Of a stretch of DNA of 64,000 nucleotides, positions 1 to 9,143 are shown piece after piece. Every line of letters begins with the position of its first letter. The first letter of the stretch is position 1. Under the pieces are notes generated by a model. The model saw only the letters and a program-made list of their open reading frames with translations, was not told the DNA's origin and ran no database searches. Source of the stretch: Saprospiraceae bacterium (GTDB taxonomy: Bacteria > Bacteroidota > Bacteroidia > Chitinophagales > Saprospiraceae); contig JAGPCT010000010.1 in assembly GCA_018057925.1 (NCBI GenBank), positions 1 to 64,000 on the forward strand, given 5' to 3'. The position numbers were made by a program, and so were the translations under genes.

Positions 1-126
1 CCCGAAACATTGACTTTATTTCTTCTGATGTATAATTACTTATTTTTAACACTTGCCTACCCATATTCCAAAGTTTTTTCCAAAGATAAGCAATATATGT
101 GTAATTATATAATAGACTTAATATAA

Positions 127-519
127 TTATTTGCCGGAAGTAGCTGACTTGGAAGCATTAGCTTGTTTCTTTTCTCTTTTTACTTCCTTTTGATCAAATT
201 TTTTGTGGTCTTTTAGGCCTTTCAACTCTGCCTTAGAAAGGTTGCCGTCTTTGTTGGTATCTAAGTTTTCAAAGTTTTTGATGACGATATCCAATTTACT
301 ATTATTCGCCTCGTCTTTCGTAATCTTTCCATCTTTATTTGCATCTAATTTTGCAAATAGTGACTGGCTTTGTGGCTTCGCTGCTTCCGTTTTAGCTGGA
401 GTGGCTTTTGGTTGATTGAGTGTTGCACTCTTGCTTGCAGGCCCTTGAGACTGGGCATTGATTCCGTTGTAAGCGAAGAAGAAAAGGACGAAAGAAGCAA
501 CTTTAATTAGATTTTTCAT
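127..519 (-). CDS. Secreted EF-hand calcium-binding protein
   Basis: A 130-residue protein with an N-terminal signal peptide (hydrophobic segment about residues 5-20, probable cleavage after NAQ) and two canonical EF-hand loops, at about residues 59-70 (DANKDGKITKDE) and 87-98 (DTNKDGNLSKAE). Both loops keep the acidic residues at positions 1, 3, 5 and 12 needed for Ca2+. The linker before the first loop is Ala/Pro/Lys/Gln-rich and the C-terminus is strongly basic. Known of the family: small exported EF-hand proteins bind Ca2+ in the periplasm or outside the cell. Its partner is unknown. It stands alone on the minus strand. Confidence 0.85.
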   Translation of the reverse strand: MKNLIKVASFVLFFFAYNGINAQSQGPASKSATLNQPKATPAKTEAAKPQSQSLFAKLDANKDGKITKDEANNSKLDIVIKNFENLDTNKDGNLSKAELKGLKDHKKFDQKEVKREKKQANASKSATSGK

Positions 520-895
520 GATCTACAATGTTTAATGATTTTAATAAAATATTGTTTGTGTCAATTGACGTTGGATAACGCTGCAAAGTTTAAACAAATT
601 TTATTCTGATTTCTTAATGATACGTTATTGTCAGAAGGAAGAAAATCTGCATAAATAATAGAAGTTAATTGGGATATCATTTTCCCTCAATGGGCTTTAA
701 GTTCAGCTCGAATTCCTATTAAAAACAATACTTTTCCTAAAATTGGAATTCGGGTTACATTTGTTTTCAATCATAAAAGACATACAGAGCTATTCAAAAG
801 TACGGAAACATACTTTTTATAAACTTTAGGACATTCATCAGAAACTTTAGCCATTTTTTTTCATTTATATTATCAAATGAATTAACCGAACAATC
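520..895. other. Divergent intergenic region
   Basis: This is 376 bp of AT-rich DNA between the divergently transcribed EF-hand and SDR genes. A loose inverted pair (AATTCC near 715, GGAATT near 745) precedes a GGGTT motif like the ends of the dispersed repeats elsewhere. A possible -7-like box for the EF-hand gene lies near 582-591 on the minus strand (AACTTTG). No ORF or RNA gene could be supported. Confidence 0.4.
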
Positions 896-1645
896 ATGAG
901 ATTAAAAGACAAAGTTGCAATTATCACCGGTGCGGCATCGGGTATGGGCGAAGCTATGGCTTACAACTTTGCCAAACAAGGTGCAAAAGTCGTCGCCACA
1001 GATATTCAAGCAGAAAAATTATTTAGCATCGTAAATAAGATAAAATCCAACCAAGGTGAAGCGCTTGGAATAGAACACAATGTATCCAACAGAAGTGATT
1101 GGTTTGACAGAGTCATACCCAACACACTGTCTGCCTTTGGACATATTGACATTCTCATCAATAACGCCGGAATATCTATTGCTACTCCTTTTGAAGATCA
1201 AACTGAAGAGATTTGGAATAAAGGTTATCTCATTAATCTCAATAGTGTGATGTTGGGGATGCAAGCCGTATTGCCCTTTATGAAGGAGAAAGGTGGAAGT
1301 ATCGTCAATGTGTCTTCCATTGCCGCTTTAACAGGTATGGCGGGCGCAGGTGTCTATACAGCTTCTAAAGGTGGTGTTTCCGCTCTCACACGTGCCGCCG
1401 CAGTTGATTATGGACAATGGGGAATTCGGGTCAATGCTATCAATCCGGGATATATTTTAACACCTATGAGCGAACAGTTTTTAAATAGTCCTGAATATCA
1501 GGCTTATTTATTCAACATAATTCCTTTAAAAGCTTATGGTTTGGCTCAAGATATTGCACAAGCTGCTCTATTTTTAGCTTCCGATGAAGCCAGATATATT
1601 ACCGGAGTCAATCTACCCGTAGATGGTGGGACAACTATTAAATAA
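896..1645 (+). CDS. Short-chain dehydrogenase/reductase (classical SDR)
   Basis: A 249-residue NAD(P)-dependent oxidoreductase. The Rossmann cofactor motif TGAASGMG is at residues 11-18, the structural NNAG motif at 89-92, and the catalytic Ser at about 140-141 with Tyr154 and Lys158 (YTASK). A typical C-terminal segment, ASDEARYITGVNLPVDGG, closes the fold. Asp36 after the second beta strand (VVATDIQ) favours NAD+ over NADP+; this is inference. The length is normal for classical SDRs. The substrate cannot be told, since SDRs cover alcohols, sugars, acyl chains and steroids. It is monocistronic. Confidence 0.9.
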   Translation: MRLKDKVAIITGAASGMGEAMAYNFAKQGAKVVATDIQAEKLFSIVNKIKSNQGEALGIEHNVSNRSDWFDRVIPNTLSAFGHIDILINNAGISIATPFEDQTEEIWNKGYLINLNSVMLGMQAVLPFMKEKGGSIVNVSSIAALTGMAGAGVYTASKGGVSALTRAAAVDYGQWGIRVNAINPGYILTPMSEQFLNSPEYQAYLFNIIPLKAYGLAQDIAQAALFLASDEARYITGVNLPVDGGTTIK

Positions 1646-1702
1646 ATCGTTGTCGTATAACTTATGGATATCGTGTTCTACAATCACCCGATCTCAAACT
1701 AG

Positions 1703-2425
1703 TTATAGCCGGCTGCCATGCCCTATCAAGGATTTGTCTAATTTACTATACCCTTTGTAATAGTAAATAACACTTATCGTCATAAAGATATGGCTGATAT
1801 CATTGTAGTTAAAATGAGTATGAATACTCCACTTCATCGCATGACACAATGCCGCCAACAATCCACAAAAAGTAGCCACAAAGATGTTGATTACAGCCTT
1901 ATCCTTACTTTGCAAGAACACATATAATGAAAAGCAGAATACAACAACAAACAGTCCATAAAAAGCGTGTATCTCAACAAATAAAAAGTTGAAGGTAAGG
2001 ATCGATAATACCATGAATATAGCTATTTCAACATAATTGAATACACTAAAAAATCGACCAAAACCAGGCTTCATATAAAACCGTCCCTGAATAATTGCCG
2101 CCCGCTCTAACATGGCAACCCCAACCATACTGATATACCATCCGGGTATCTTCCCCCAGATGCCGGTGTAATGTAATAATGCATGTCCGACAACTCCACC
2201 AACAAAGGTTCCTATTGCAATCCATATAAAAAAAAGGCGGGCAAAATGCAATACTCTTCCTTTGTTACCTACTCTTTTTAAATGATAAGCCGCCCACAAT
2301 GACGTCAAAGCTAAAATCAAATTAGTCAGTACCGTTATCGGCTCTAAAATGAGAACTCCCCATATCCGGATACCCGGCATGGTCGTGGTGTCTATGACGG
2401 ATCGTGCAATGTGGAATAATATCAT
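1703..2425 (-). CDS. Polytopic membrane protein (DUF6962-like)
   Basis: A 240-residue integral membrane protein with about seven hydrophobic segments and no signal peptide. It has conserved-looking His positions near membrane edges (GHALLHY around residue 80; CHAMKWSIHTHF and NDISH in the C-terminal third). The C-terminal pattern (His...Asn-Asp-Ile-x-His followed by a Tyr-rich helix) is reminiscent of the DUF6962 membrane family. That assignment is from memory and not tested. Membrane His clusters can bind metal or haem, but nothing here proves it. It is transcribed alone, convergent with the SDR gene. Confidence 0.65.
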   Translation of the reverse strand: MILFHIARSVIDTTTMPGIRIWGVLILEPITVLTNLILALTSLWAAYHLKRVGNKGRVLHFARLFFIWIAIGTFVGGVVGHALLHYTGIWGKIPGWYISMVGVAMLERAAIIQGRFYMKPGFGRFFSVFNYVEIAIFMVLSILTFNFLFVEIHAFYGLFVVVFCFSLYVFLQSKDKAVINIFVATFCGLLAALCHAMKWSIHTHFNYNDISHIFMTISVIYYYKGYSKLDKSLIGHGSRL

Positions 2426-2605
2426 TCGTTCAATACTATAAATGGATACTAATCGGAAAATAATTTGATCATTTAATATCCTTGTTTACCCCAACACCCC
2501 TTAATGGGGACAAGAATAGTAAATGGTCAATTTCAAGTCATTTTAGTAGAATATATTAAGAGTATATAATAGCCTATAACCTCATAACCATCGGGATAAT
2601 TAGAT

Positions 2606-2706
2606 AAACCCTATTTCAGCAGTAAAGGTTTCCTAAAATCTAAGCGTACTGATTATGAGTCGTAAATCGATTCCGCAATCCTCTAATGTGGAATTTTGGT
2701 TAATCC
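2606..2706. repeat. Dispersed intergenic repeat, copy A
   Basis: This copy of the main dispersed repeat has the order TTCAGCAGTAAAGGTTT ... ACTGATTATGAG ... CGTAAATCGATTCCGCA ... CTAATGTGGAATTTTGG. It is the reverse orientation of the copies at 20321-20420 and 54167-54316. It lies in the 490-bp spacer before the PorW/SprE gene and has no coding capacity of its own. Confidence 0.7.
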
Positions 2707-2835
2707 TGATATTCGATTGCTCATTAGTCAAATGCGGCATGAGATTGCTGTTGTGAGCAATTCTATTGCCCTTTCATATATTCATTTATAACAATACATT
2801 CAGTATCTTGATTTTAAAATAAAAATAAAAAGGTG

Positions 2836-2843
2836 TAACTTTG
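2836..2843 (+). promoter_or_regulatory. -7 promoter box for the PorW/SprE gene
   Basis: TAACTTTG is an exact match to the Bacteroidota -7 consensus TAnnTTTG. It predicts a transcript start near 2849, about 70 nt before the TTG start codon at 2918. Confidence 0.55.
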
Positions 2844-2917
2844 TGCGATTTTTCATTAAAGTAACGTTATAAAGTCCATAGATTTCTAAAACAAAGCTTT
2901 TAAAAGAAATAATTACA

Positions 2918-5900
2918 TTGAAGAAACATCCGATTTTATTGTCTTGTATCGTACTTTTAGCTCTATTATTCAATAGTTGCGCCTCTCCCAACAAAAAAAA
3001 GGAAGACGTTGGCTTTGTAGGTCGTGCATACCAAAACCTTACCGCTTATTACAATGGTTTTTTCAACGCCAATGAATTGCTTAATGCTGCTATTTTAGAA
3101 ATAGAAAGTAAGCATCCCGACAACTTTCAGGAACAACTTATCATATACCCATATTTATTGGATTTGGACACTACAACTGCCTCCTCTACCTTAAATACCG
3201 CCATTGATAAGTTAAAAAAAGATATCTACTTGCACAAAGCGAGTCACTGGGTCGATGATAGCTACTTCCAAATGGGTAAAGCTCAATTCCTAAAAAAGGA
3301 TTATGAACGTGCTGAAAACTCCTTTAAATACGTTGTTCAAAACTATAGCGAAGCCCAATTAGCACAAGAGAAAAAGGACAGGATGTCGCCTCGTCAACGG
3401 AAAAATGAGCTGCAAAAGATTCGCAAGGAAGAAAAAAAGGAGAAGGAAGTAGAAAAGGAGAAAAAGATTGAGGAAAAAGAAAAAATTGCGAAGGAAAAGG
3501 AAAAAACTAAAAAAGAAAAAGCCGCCGAAAAGAAAAAAGCAGCAAAAGAAAAGGCTAAAGCCAAAAAAAAGGCAGCTAAAGCTAAGAAAAAAGGTAAGCC
3601 TGCACCCAAAAAATCAACAACTACTCCTTCTAAACCTACTACAGAGACTAAAACACAACCTTCTACAACGACCCAACCTCAAACAATTGAGCAACCCGTT
3701 GCAGTAGATGAAAATAAGCCTAAGACACCGGCTAAACCTAAGAACTATTTCCTCAAACACCGCCCTATACACCAAGAGGCAAAGCTTTGGCTTGCTAAGA
3801 CGTATATACAGCGTAGCAACTACGAAGACGGAGACCGCATCCTACGATCTCTGTTGAGTGAAACCGGCACCTTCGACTACGTACGCAGAGAGGCTCTCTT
3901 AACAACAGCCTATACCGAAATGCACAAAAACAACTTCTCTTCTGCCATCGACCCCCTTGCTGAGGCAATACCAATGGTCAAAGATAAAAAAAGACGTGCT
4001 CGACTTACTTACATCCTCGGTCAATTATATTTGAAAACAGGTAAATACGAAATGGCATATCAGGCCTTTGAAAAAGTAGAATCCCTCAAGCCTTCGTATG
4101 AGATGACATTCAATGCCACCCTCAATAAGTACAGCGCCTCAATCGCTACCAATAAATTGTCTGACGATGACCTGAATAGCAGACTCAATAAGATGTTAAA
4201 AGATCTCAAAAACGAAGAATATAAAGATCAAATATACTTCATGCTCGCCGACATCAACCTCAGAAATAACGACATCACGGGCGCCATCAAAAACTTACAA
4301 ACCGGTATTCAGGTTAGTAGAAAAGGACCGGCCGCCAAAGCCGAAAGCTATTTAAAACTAGCCGACCTGTTCTATCAACGGGATATATTTGACAAAGCTT
4401 ATCACTACTACGATAGCACGGCAACAGCCTATCCCACCAATAAAGAACGATACAAAGAAATAATCAACCGTAGAGATGCCCTCAAAGATATCGCCTACAA
4501 CATAGAAGTAATCTCCTATCAAGATAGCCTACTCATGGTGAGTAAGATGTCTAAGGAAGAACAGGAAGCGCTGGCAAAAAAACTAATAAAAGCAGCTAAA
4601 GAAAGGGAAAAAATAGCCGCAGCATCAGGTACATCGGCCTCTACTCCTTCCGGATTTAATTTCAAAGGTGGCAACAACGGCGTACCTACGTCTTCTGCCA
4701 ACTCTCCTTTTATGGGAAATAAAGGACCTATGTCCGGACCCACACCATCTACCTTCTTTGCTTACAACGACAAAACCGTCAAAGACGGCAAACGACAGTT
4801 CGACAAACAATGGGGCAGCCGCCCGTTGGAAGACAACTGGAGATATTCTGCTCTGATGCAAAATTTCGCCGGGACATCCACAGAGACCAAAGATGAAGGT
4901 ATCAACGCCTTCTTTATCTCTAAATCAGAAATAGCCAAAGTCCTTGCCGATGTCCCTACAGACCCGGCAACTGTCGCCAAAGCTGAAGCCGATATCCTCG
5001 ACGCAATGAGCGCACTCGGCACCCTCTACCCGGATAAAATAGAGCGCTATGACAAAGCCATAGACATTCTGGAAAAAATGATTGAAAGATTTCCCAATAA
5101 TGCTCACGAACCACAAGCCTTCTATCAACTCTACTTCGCTTATATGCTGAAAGGTAACGAGTCCAAAGCCAATTACTATGCAGACCTTCTGAAGTCAAAA
5201 TACAACGGAAACCCTTATTCCCTCTACTTCTCAGACCCACAGCATATCAAAAACATGATGGCAAAACAAGATGAGTTGACCCGTTATTATCAAACAACAT
5301 ACGAGTCTTTGTCACAAGGCAACTATGCTACAGCTTATGATATGTCTTATAAAAGTGATAGCTTGTTTGGAAATAAAAACCAATTTCGACCCAAATTTGC
5401 CATGATTACAGCAATGTCCTTGGGTAACCTCAAAGGCAAAGAAGCATATATCGCCGCCTTAAAAGACCTTATTGCCGTACATCCCAATACAGATGAAGAA
5501 AAAAGAGCCAAAGAAATGCTCCGACTTTTAGGCTCCGGATCCTCCGCATCAGAACAACTCCTTGCTGATGCCGAAAAGATATACAAAACCACCGATAACG
5601 ACCAACACTTTGTCATGGTTTTATTTAAACCCGAAGTTACCAAGATTGAAGAAGCAAAAGCACTGCTTGCCGACTATAATTCCCGATTCTTTGCTTCGTC
5701 AGACCTTAAAGCGGCAAATATCACGCTTAGAGACGGCAACATAGACCGACAAGTGCTGCTGATTCGTTCCTTTGACAACAAGATGAAGGCTATGGAATAC
5801 TTTAACCAGGCAATCAACAAAAAAGGAGATTTTATCTCCGCACGATTCCCTTTTGATTTGTATGCCATCAGCAATTCCAACTATCGCGAACTAATACGGC

Positions 5901-5959
5901 TCAAATCAGCAACGCTATATGATGCTTGGTTTAACAAATACTATAGGTTAGGAGAATAA
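2918..5959 (+). CDS. porW/sprE: T9SS-associated TPR lipoprotein, PorW/SprE family
   Basis: A 1013-residue lipoprotein starting at TTG. The signal peptide ends in the lipobox LFNSC, with Cys21 as acylation site. The N-terminus reads FVGRAYQNLTAYYNGFFNANE, as in PorW/SprE proteins, the lipoproteins needed for type IX secretion and gliding. TPR-like helical pairs follow (about 290-500 and 650-900). Residues about 155-265 are an extreme Lys/Glu/Ala tract passing into a Thr/Pro/Gln-rich linker. A second low-complexity linker (Ser/Gly/Pro/Asn) sits near 560-610. An upstream -7 box supports the TTG start. Cargo proteins for this system occur at 24.4, 41.0 and 56.9 kb. Confidence 0.85.
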   Translation: MKKHPILLSCIVLLALLFNSCASPNKKKEDVGFVGRAYQNLTAYYNGFFNANELLNAAILEIESKHPDNFQEQLIIYPYLLDLDTTTASSTLNTAIDKLKKDIYLHKASHWVDDSYFQMGKAQFLKKDYERAENSFKYVVQNYSEAQLAQEKKDRMSPRQRKNELQKIRKEEKKEKEVEKEKKIEEKEKIAKEKEKTKKEKAAEKKKAAKEKAKAKKKAAKAKKKGKPAPKKSTTTPSKPTTETKTQPSTTTQPQTIEQPVAVDENKPKTPAKPKNYFLKHRPIHQEAKLWLAKTYIQRSNYEDGDRILRSLLSETGTFDYVRREALLTTAYTEMHKNNFSSAIDPLAEAIPMVKDKKRRARLTYILGQLYLKTGKYEMAYQAFEKVESLKPSYEMTFNATLNKYSASIATNKLSDDDLNSRLNKMLKDLKNEEYKDQIYFMLADINLRNNDITGAIKNLQTGIQVSRKGPAAKAESYLKLADLFYQRDIFDKAYHYYDSTATAYPTNKERYKEIINRRDALKDIAYNIEVISYQDSLLMVSKMSKEEQEALAKKLIKAAKEREKIAAASGTSASTPSGFNFKGGNNGVPTSSANSPFMGNKGPMSGPTPSTFFAYNDKTVKDGKRQFDKQWGSRPLEDNWRYSALMQNFAGTSTETKDEGINAFFISKSEIAKVLADVPTDPATVAKAEADILDAMSALGTLYPDKIERYDKAIDILEKMIERFPNNAHEPQAFYQLYFAYMLKGNESKANYYADLLKSKYNGNPYSLYFSDPQHIKNMMAKQDELTRYYQTTYESLSQGNYATAYDMSYKSDSLFGNKNQFRPKFAMITAMSLGNLKGKEAYIAALKDLIAVHPNTDEEKRAKEMLRLLGSGSSASEQLLADAEKIYKTTDNDQHFVMVLFKPEVTKIEEAKALLADYNSRFFASSDLKAANITLRDGNIDRQVLLIRSFDNKMKAMEYFNQAINKKGDFISARFPFDLYAISNSNYRELIRLKSATLYDAWFNKYYRLGE

Positions 5960-5981
5960 TACCCATAGAGAATAATTGGGA

Positions 5982-6644
5982 CTACATATTAAGATAATGC
6001 ATGAGCGCCTCATATCGCTCCGATAGGGTATCGACATATTTAACCTCAGAAAATGCCGCCACGATATTATAGTTGAATCGCTCAAATGTTGCTTTTACAT
6101 ATTGAATATCTTGTAAATTAATCTTTAATGTCACCAACAAAATATTCGAATCCTCCCGTTGTTGTGATATCAAACAAGAAAGAATTGTGCCTTTTTCTGA
6201 TTCAATGATACGGCTGATCTCTGTTAAAGAATAATCCACTTTGTTCAACTCCAAAACGATAATTGCTCCCGGCTCATCAAAGGAATATTCTGTGGCAAAT
6301 CGCATCATAAGCTGCTGTAAAGTGATCATTCCGACATACTTAATCTGTGCATCTACTACAGCGACGCACGTTAGATTGGTCTTTGCAAAAAATGCAAGGA
6401 TTTCTAATATATGGTCTTCACTGTGAACAAATACTGGACTGTCACTCCCACGATAACTCAATATCATTGCATCCTGATCATTATCCAGTATCATCTCTTC
6501 CGATACCATACCCATAACCTCCCTATCCTCAACTATTGGAAGATGGCGTACCATATACTCTTCCATCACTGAAATTGCATCCTCTCCACTCTGATTCATT
6601 GAAAGTGGCGGTATATCTATATTAATTATATCTATCGCTAACAT
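5982..6644 (-). CDS. CBS-domain protein with C-terminal ACT-like region
   Basis: This is about 220 residues from the ATG at 6644. An in-frame upstream start at 6707 would add 21 poorly conserved residues and overlap the preceding gene, so 6644 is preferred. Two CBS motifs cover residues about 1-120 (IPPLSMNQSGEDAISVM..., then TNLTCVAVVDAQIKYVGMIT). The last ~80 residues (ALIVLELNKVDYSLTEISRI-like, then LLVTLKI) resemble an ACT-type ligand-binding fold. CBS pairs usually bind adenine nucleotides. It is cytosolic, with no enzyme domain attached. It follows the TM2-domain gene on the same strand and is probably co-transcribed with it. Confidence 0.8.
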   Translation of the reverse strand: MLAIDIINIDIPPLSMNQSGEDAISVMEEYMVRHLPIVEDREVMGMVSEEMILDNDQDAMILSYRGSDSPVFVHSEDHILEILAFFAKTNLTCVAVVDAQIKYVGMITLQQLMMRFATEYSFDEPGAIIVLELNKVDYSLTEISRIIESEKGTILSCLISQQREDSNILLVTLKINLQDIQYVKATFERFNYNIVAAFSEVKYVDTLSERYEALMHYLNM

Positions 6645-6675
6645 TCCTTTGTTCTTGTTTTTATTTAATAAAACA

Positions 6676-7545
6676 TCAGGCAAACAGTTTATGTTTTTCT
6701 TTGGCAAATTCCTCCTCCGTGATAATTCCTTTTTGTCGCATTTCGCCCAACTTCTTCAACTCCACCAAAAGATCATCTGTGGATAAAGGCTCTTTTACTT
6801 CCTCTACTTTCTCTTCAACAGTACTTGACTGCCCATCAGATGTAGTTACATCTTTTTCATCGTTGTCCATAAGTCGCCAATCTTTAAACCCTGAGATCTC
6901 TATGCGGTCATATTCTTGTTGTATCCTCAAATAAGACAATGCTTCTGTAGTCCTAATTCGTTCAACATTGGACAAGCCATACTCCACCGCCTTACCTAAG
7001 TTGGCAAAGAGCTCCTCTTTTTGCTCTAACAACGCATTACAACACGCCATCTGAAATAGTATCTCCGGATGATTGGGAAAGGCTTTGAGTGCAAGTTCAA
7101 ATTGTTCCAATGCTTGTCGATAACGATAATCAGTAAACAGCTTAATACCTTGCTTGTACTCTGCATTATCAACGTACTTGCCTCGGGTTCTCTTTACACC
7201 TTCATCAAAATATTTTCTGGTTTTTTCAATCTTCCAATCTCCCTTTCGCCTTTCTTCTCTTCGAGATACATCTTCTTTTCTGGGTGTCATAAATGGAATC
7301 GTATTATACTTCCAATCAAATTCTGTTTTATCCATCATGGCAAGCCGGATAATATCAATAGCGCTTAAAAAGAGAGGAATCATAGAAAATGCCAATACAG
7401 CATACGCAACACCTGCGCCCCATTTACCCAGATAAAATTTGTGGGCACCCATCCACCCCATAAATACGGCAAGTATGATGGCGACTTCTTTTCTTCTAGT
7501 TTCTCTATTATATGGTATTGAACTCATTCGGCTATATGTATTCAT
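6676..7545 (-). CDS. TM2-domain membrane protein with TPR and SHOCT motifs
   Basis: A 289-residue protein. The TM2 domain at about residues 20-75 carries the signature GWMGAHKFYLGKWGAG and two membrane helices. A short tetratricopeptide-like pair follows at about 150-195 (YRYRQALEQFELALKAFPNHPEI). The C-terminus (about 255-289: LKKLGEMRQKGIITEEEF) is a SHOCT motif, a short oligomerisation module often found with membrane domains. Function is unknown for this combination. It lies 31 bp before the CBS gene on the same strand. Confidence 0.8.
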   Translation of the reverse strand: MNTYSRMSSIPYNRETRRKEVAIILAVFMGWMGAHKFYLGKWGAGVAYAVLAFSMIPLFLSAIDIIRLAMMDKTEFDWKYNTIPFMTPRKEDVSRREERRKGDWKIEKTRKYFDEGVKRTRGKYVDNAEYKQGIKLFTDYRYRQALEQFELALKAFPNHPEILFQMACCNALLEQKEELFANLGKAVEYGLSNVERIRTTEALSYLRIQQEYDRIEISGFKDWRLMDNDEKDVTTSDGQSSTVEEKVEEVKEPLSTDDLLVELKKLGEMRQKGIITEEEFAKEKHKLFA

Positions 7546-7925
7546 AAAACTCCATCGTTTGTTTTGTACAATGCAAATGGAATAAAGATGATTCCAAAGT
7601 TACTACTTTTATAGATAAATATCATGATTTTTCGGACAAGCAGCATAAATTCCAATCCTTCTCCATTCTATTTCTTTGTAAAAATCATAAACATCCCATG
7701 ACTATTAAACGTAAAACAATCCCCTTTTTATTAAAATTTTTTAAAAACGTTAAAACTTTGGTTAAAACGACGTTAAAGACACTTTTTTTGCAATTTTAAC
7801 CCGATTATTGCAGTTACGTATAAAAATGGTTCATTCAACGTCATAACTGTTAGATGTTTTACAAAAAAACCATAATGATTTGGATTGAAGCATTTATTTT
7901 TGAACTAATTTTACACAAAACAACC
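7546..7925. other. AT-rich spacer upstream of the ompH pair
   Basis: This 380-bp region lies between the divergent TM2 and OmpH genes. It holds a T-rich stretch (7715-7800) with several GTTAAA/TTTAAC half-sites, including AAAACGTTAAAAC and GACGTTAAAG. No TAnnTTTG box, ORF or RNA gene is clear enough to call. Confidence 0.4.
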
Positions 7926-8444
7926 ATGAATAAAATGATTAAAAATGTAGTCCTTTTTCTCTTTATCGCATTTTCAACCGTCAATGTTGCCTCTGCGCAG
8001 CGTGTCGCCATTGTTGATATAGCAAGGCTGTTGGAGAATATGCCCGAATATACAACTGCCCAAAAACAGTTAGATGACCTTAGTGCAACATGGCGCGCCG
8101 AAATCAATGCTGAAATGGACAAAATCAAAGGATTATATAACAAATATCAGGCAGAACTTCCCCTTCTCAATGATGACATGAAGCGCAAGAGAGAAGATGA
8201 AATAACCGCTAAAGAAAAAGATGTACGTGAATTGCAAAAAACACGCTTTGGTGCTGATGGAAACCTATTTGCCAAAAGAGAAGAACTCGTCAAGCCCATT
8301 CAGGACAAGGTCTATAAGGCTATCGACGATTACGCTAAGGAAAGAGGTTATGACCTGATTTTAGACAAAAGCAGTGCCGCCGGCGTTCTGTTTGTCAGTG
8401 ATGCCATCGACAAAACAGCCGATATCGCTAAAAAAATCAAATAA
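7926..8444 (+). CDS. OmpH/Skp-family periplasmic chaperone (first copy)
   Basis: A 172-residue protein from the ATG at 7926. The open frame extends upstream to 7854, but only 7926 gives a clean signal peptide (MNKMIKNVVLFLF..., cleavage after ASA). The mature start QRVAIVDIARLLENMPEY is typical of Skp/OmpH. A charged coiled-coil arm spans about residues 55-110, and the C-terminal YDLILDKSSAAGVLFVSDAIDKTADI is characteristic. Skp proteins hold unfolded outer-membrane proteins in the periplasm. A paralogue follows 108 bp downstream. Confidence 0.9.
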   Translation: MNKMIKNVVLFLFIAFSTVNVASAQRVAIVDIARLLENMPEYTTAQKQLDDLSATWRAEINAEMDKIKGLYNKYQAELPLLNDDMKRKREDEITAKEKDVRELQKTRFGADGNLFAKREELVKPIQDKVYKAIDDYAKERGYDLILDKSSAAGVLFVSDAIDKTADIAKKIK

Positions 8445-8552
8445 CCATTTAGCTTAAATACCACCTGCCGCTCGTATAGACATTCTCTGTGAATTTGTCT
8501 ATATTATTGGAATTGTTTAAGTTTGCACACTTTTTTAATCAACAAAACAAAA

Positions 8553-9143
8553 ATGAACCGAATAGTATTGATTTGTCTAATGTTACTCGCTATGGGAACA
8601 TCGCCGATTGTAGCACAAAAAATCGCCTACATCAACAGCTCTGCTCTCATGCAAGATCTGCCGGAAATAAAACAAGCCGACTCAAACTTGTCTGCATTCC
8701 AGACACAATTGCAAAAAAGAGGCGAACAAATGGTGACGGCTCTCCAGACTAAATATCAGGATGTCGCCAAAAAACAAGGCGCCGGAGAGATATCTCCTAA
8801 GCAACTCGAAGAAGAGTCTGCTAAACTAAAAGAGGATGAAGCTAAAATCAACCAGTTTGAACAGGATATGAATAAGCAGGTGGCTGAAAAGCGCCAGGCT
8901 CTCTACCAACCAATCTTGGATAGAATAAATGGGTTGATTACCGAAGTTGCTAAAAGTATGGGCTTCGATTACGTATTCGATTCAAGTACTGGCATCCTGT
9001 TGTTTGCTGATGAGAAATACGATATCACCGCTGATGTGAAGCACAAATTGATGGAAACCGCCAAAACGCCTACAACGGAAACGCCGGCTGCAGCGACTCC
9101 AGCCTCCAAGAAGCCAGCTCCCGCCACAGGTGGAAAAAAATAA
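8553..9143 (+). CDS. OmpH/Skp-family periplasmic chaperone (second copy)
   Basis: This is 196 residues from the ATG at 8553, which starts a signal peptide ending in IVAQ. The mature protein begins KIAYINSSALMQDLPEIKQAD, matching the first copy in layout. It has a coiled-coil arm and the C-terminal strand FDYVFDSSTGILLFADEKYDIT. Unlike its neighbour it ends in about 30 residues of Thr/Ala/Pro/Lys-rich tail. Its stop overlaps the GTG start of murI by 14 bp. Tandem OmpH genes are usual in Bacteroidota and often sit beside the BAM assembly gene; none is seen here. Confidence 0.9.
   Translation: MNRIVLICLMLLAMGTSPIVAQKIAYINSSALMQDLPEIKQADSNLSAFQTQLQKRGEQMVTALQTKYQDVAKKQGAGEISPKQLEEESAKLKEDEAKINQFEQDMNKQVAEKRQALYQPILDRINGLITEVAKSMGFDYVFDSSTGILLFADEKYDITADVKHKLMETAKTPTTETPAAATPASKKPAPATGGKK

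Noticed and set aside
2800..2994. 64-codon minus-strand ORF
   Set aside because: Overlaps the promoter and start of the PorW/SprE gene antisense, without any protein feature.
3394..3707. Lys-rich plus-strand and Phe-rich minus-strand ORFs
   Set aside because: Other-frame shadows of the charged tract in the PorW/SprE gene.
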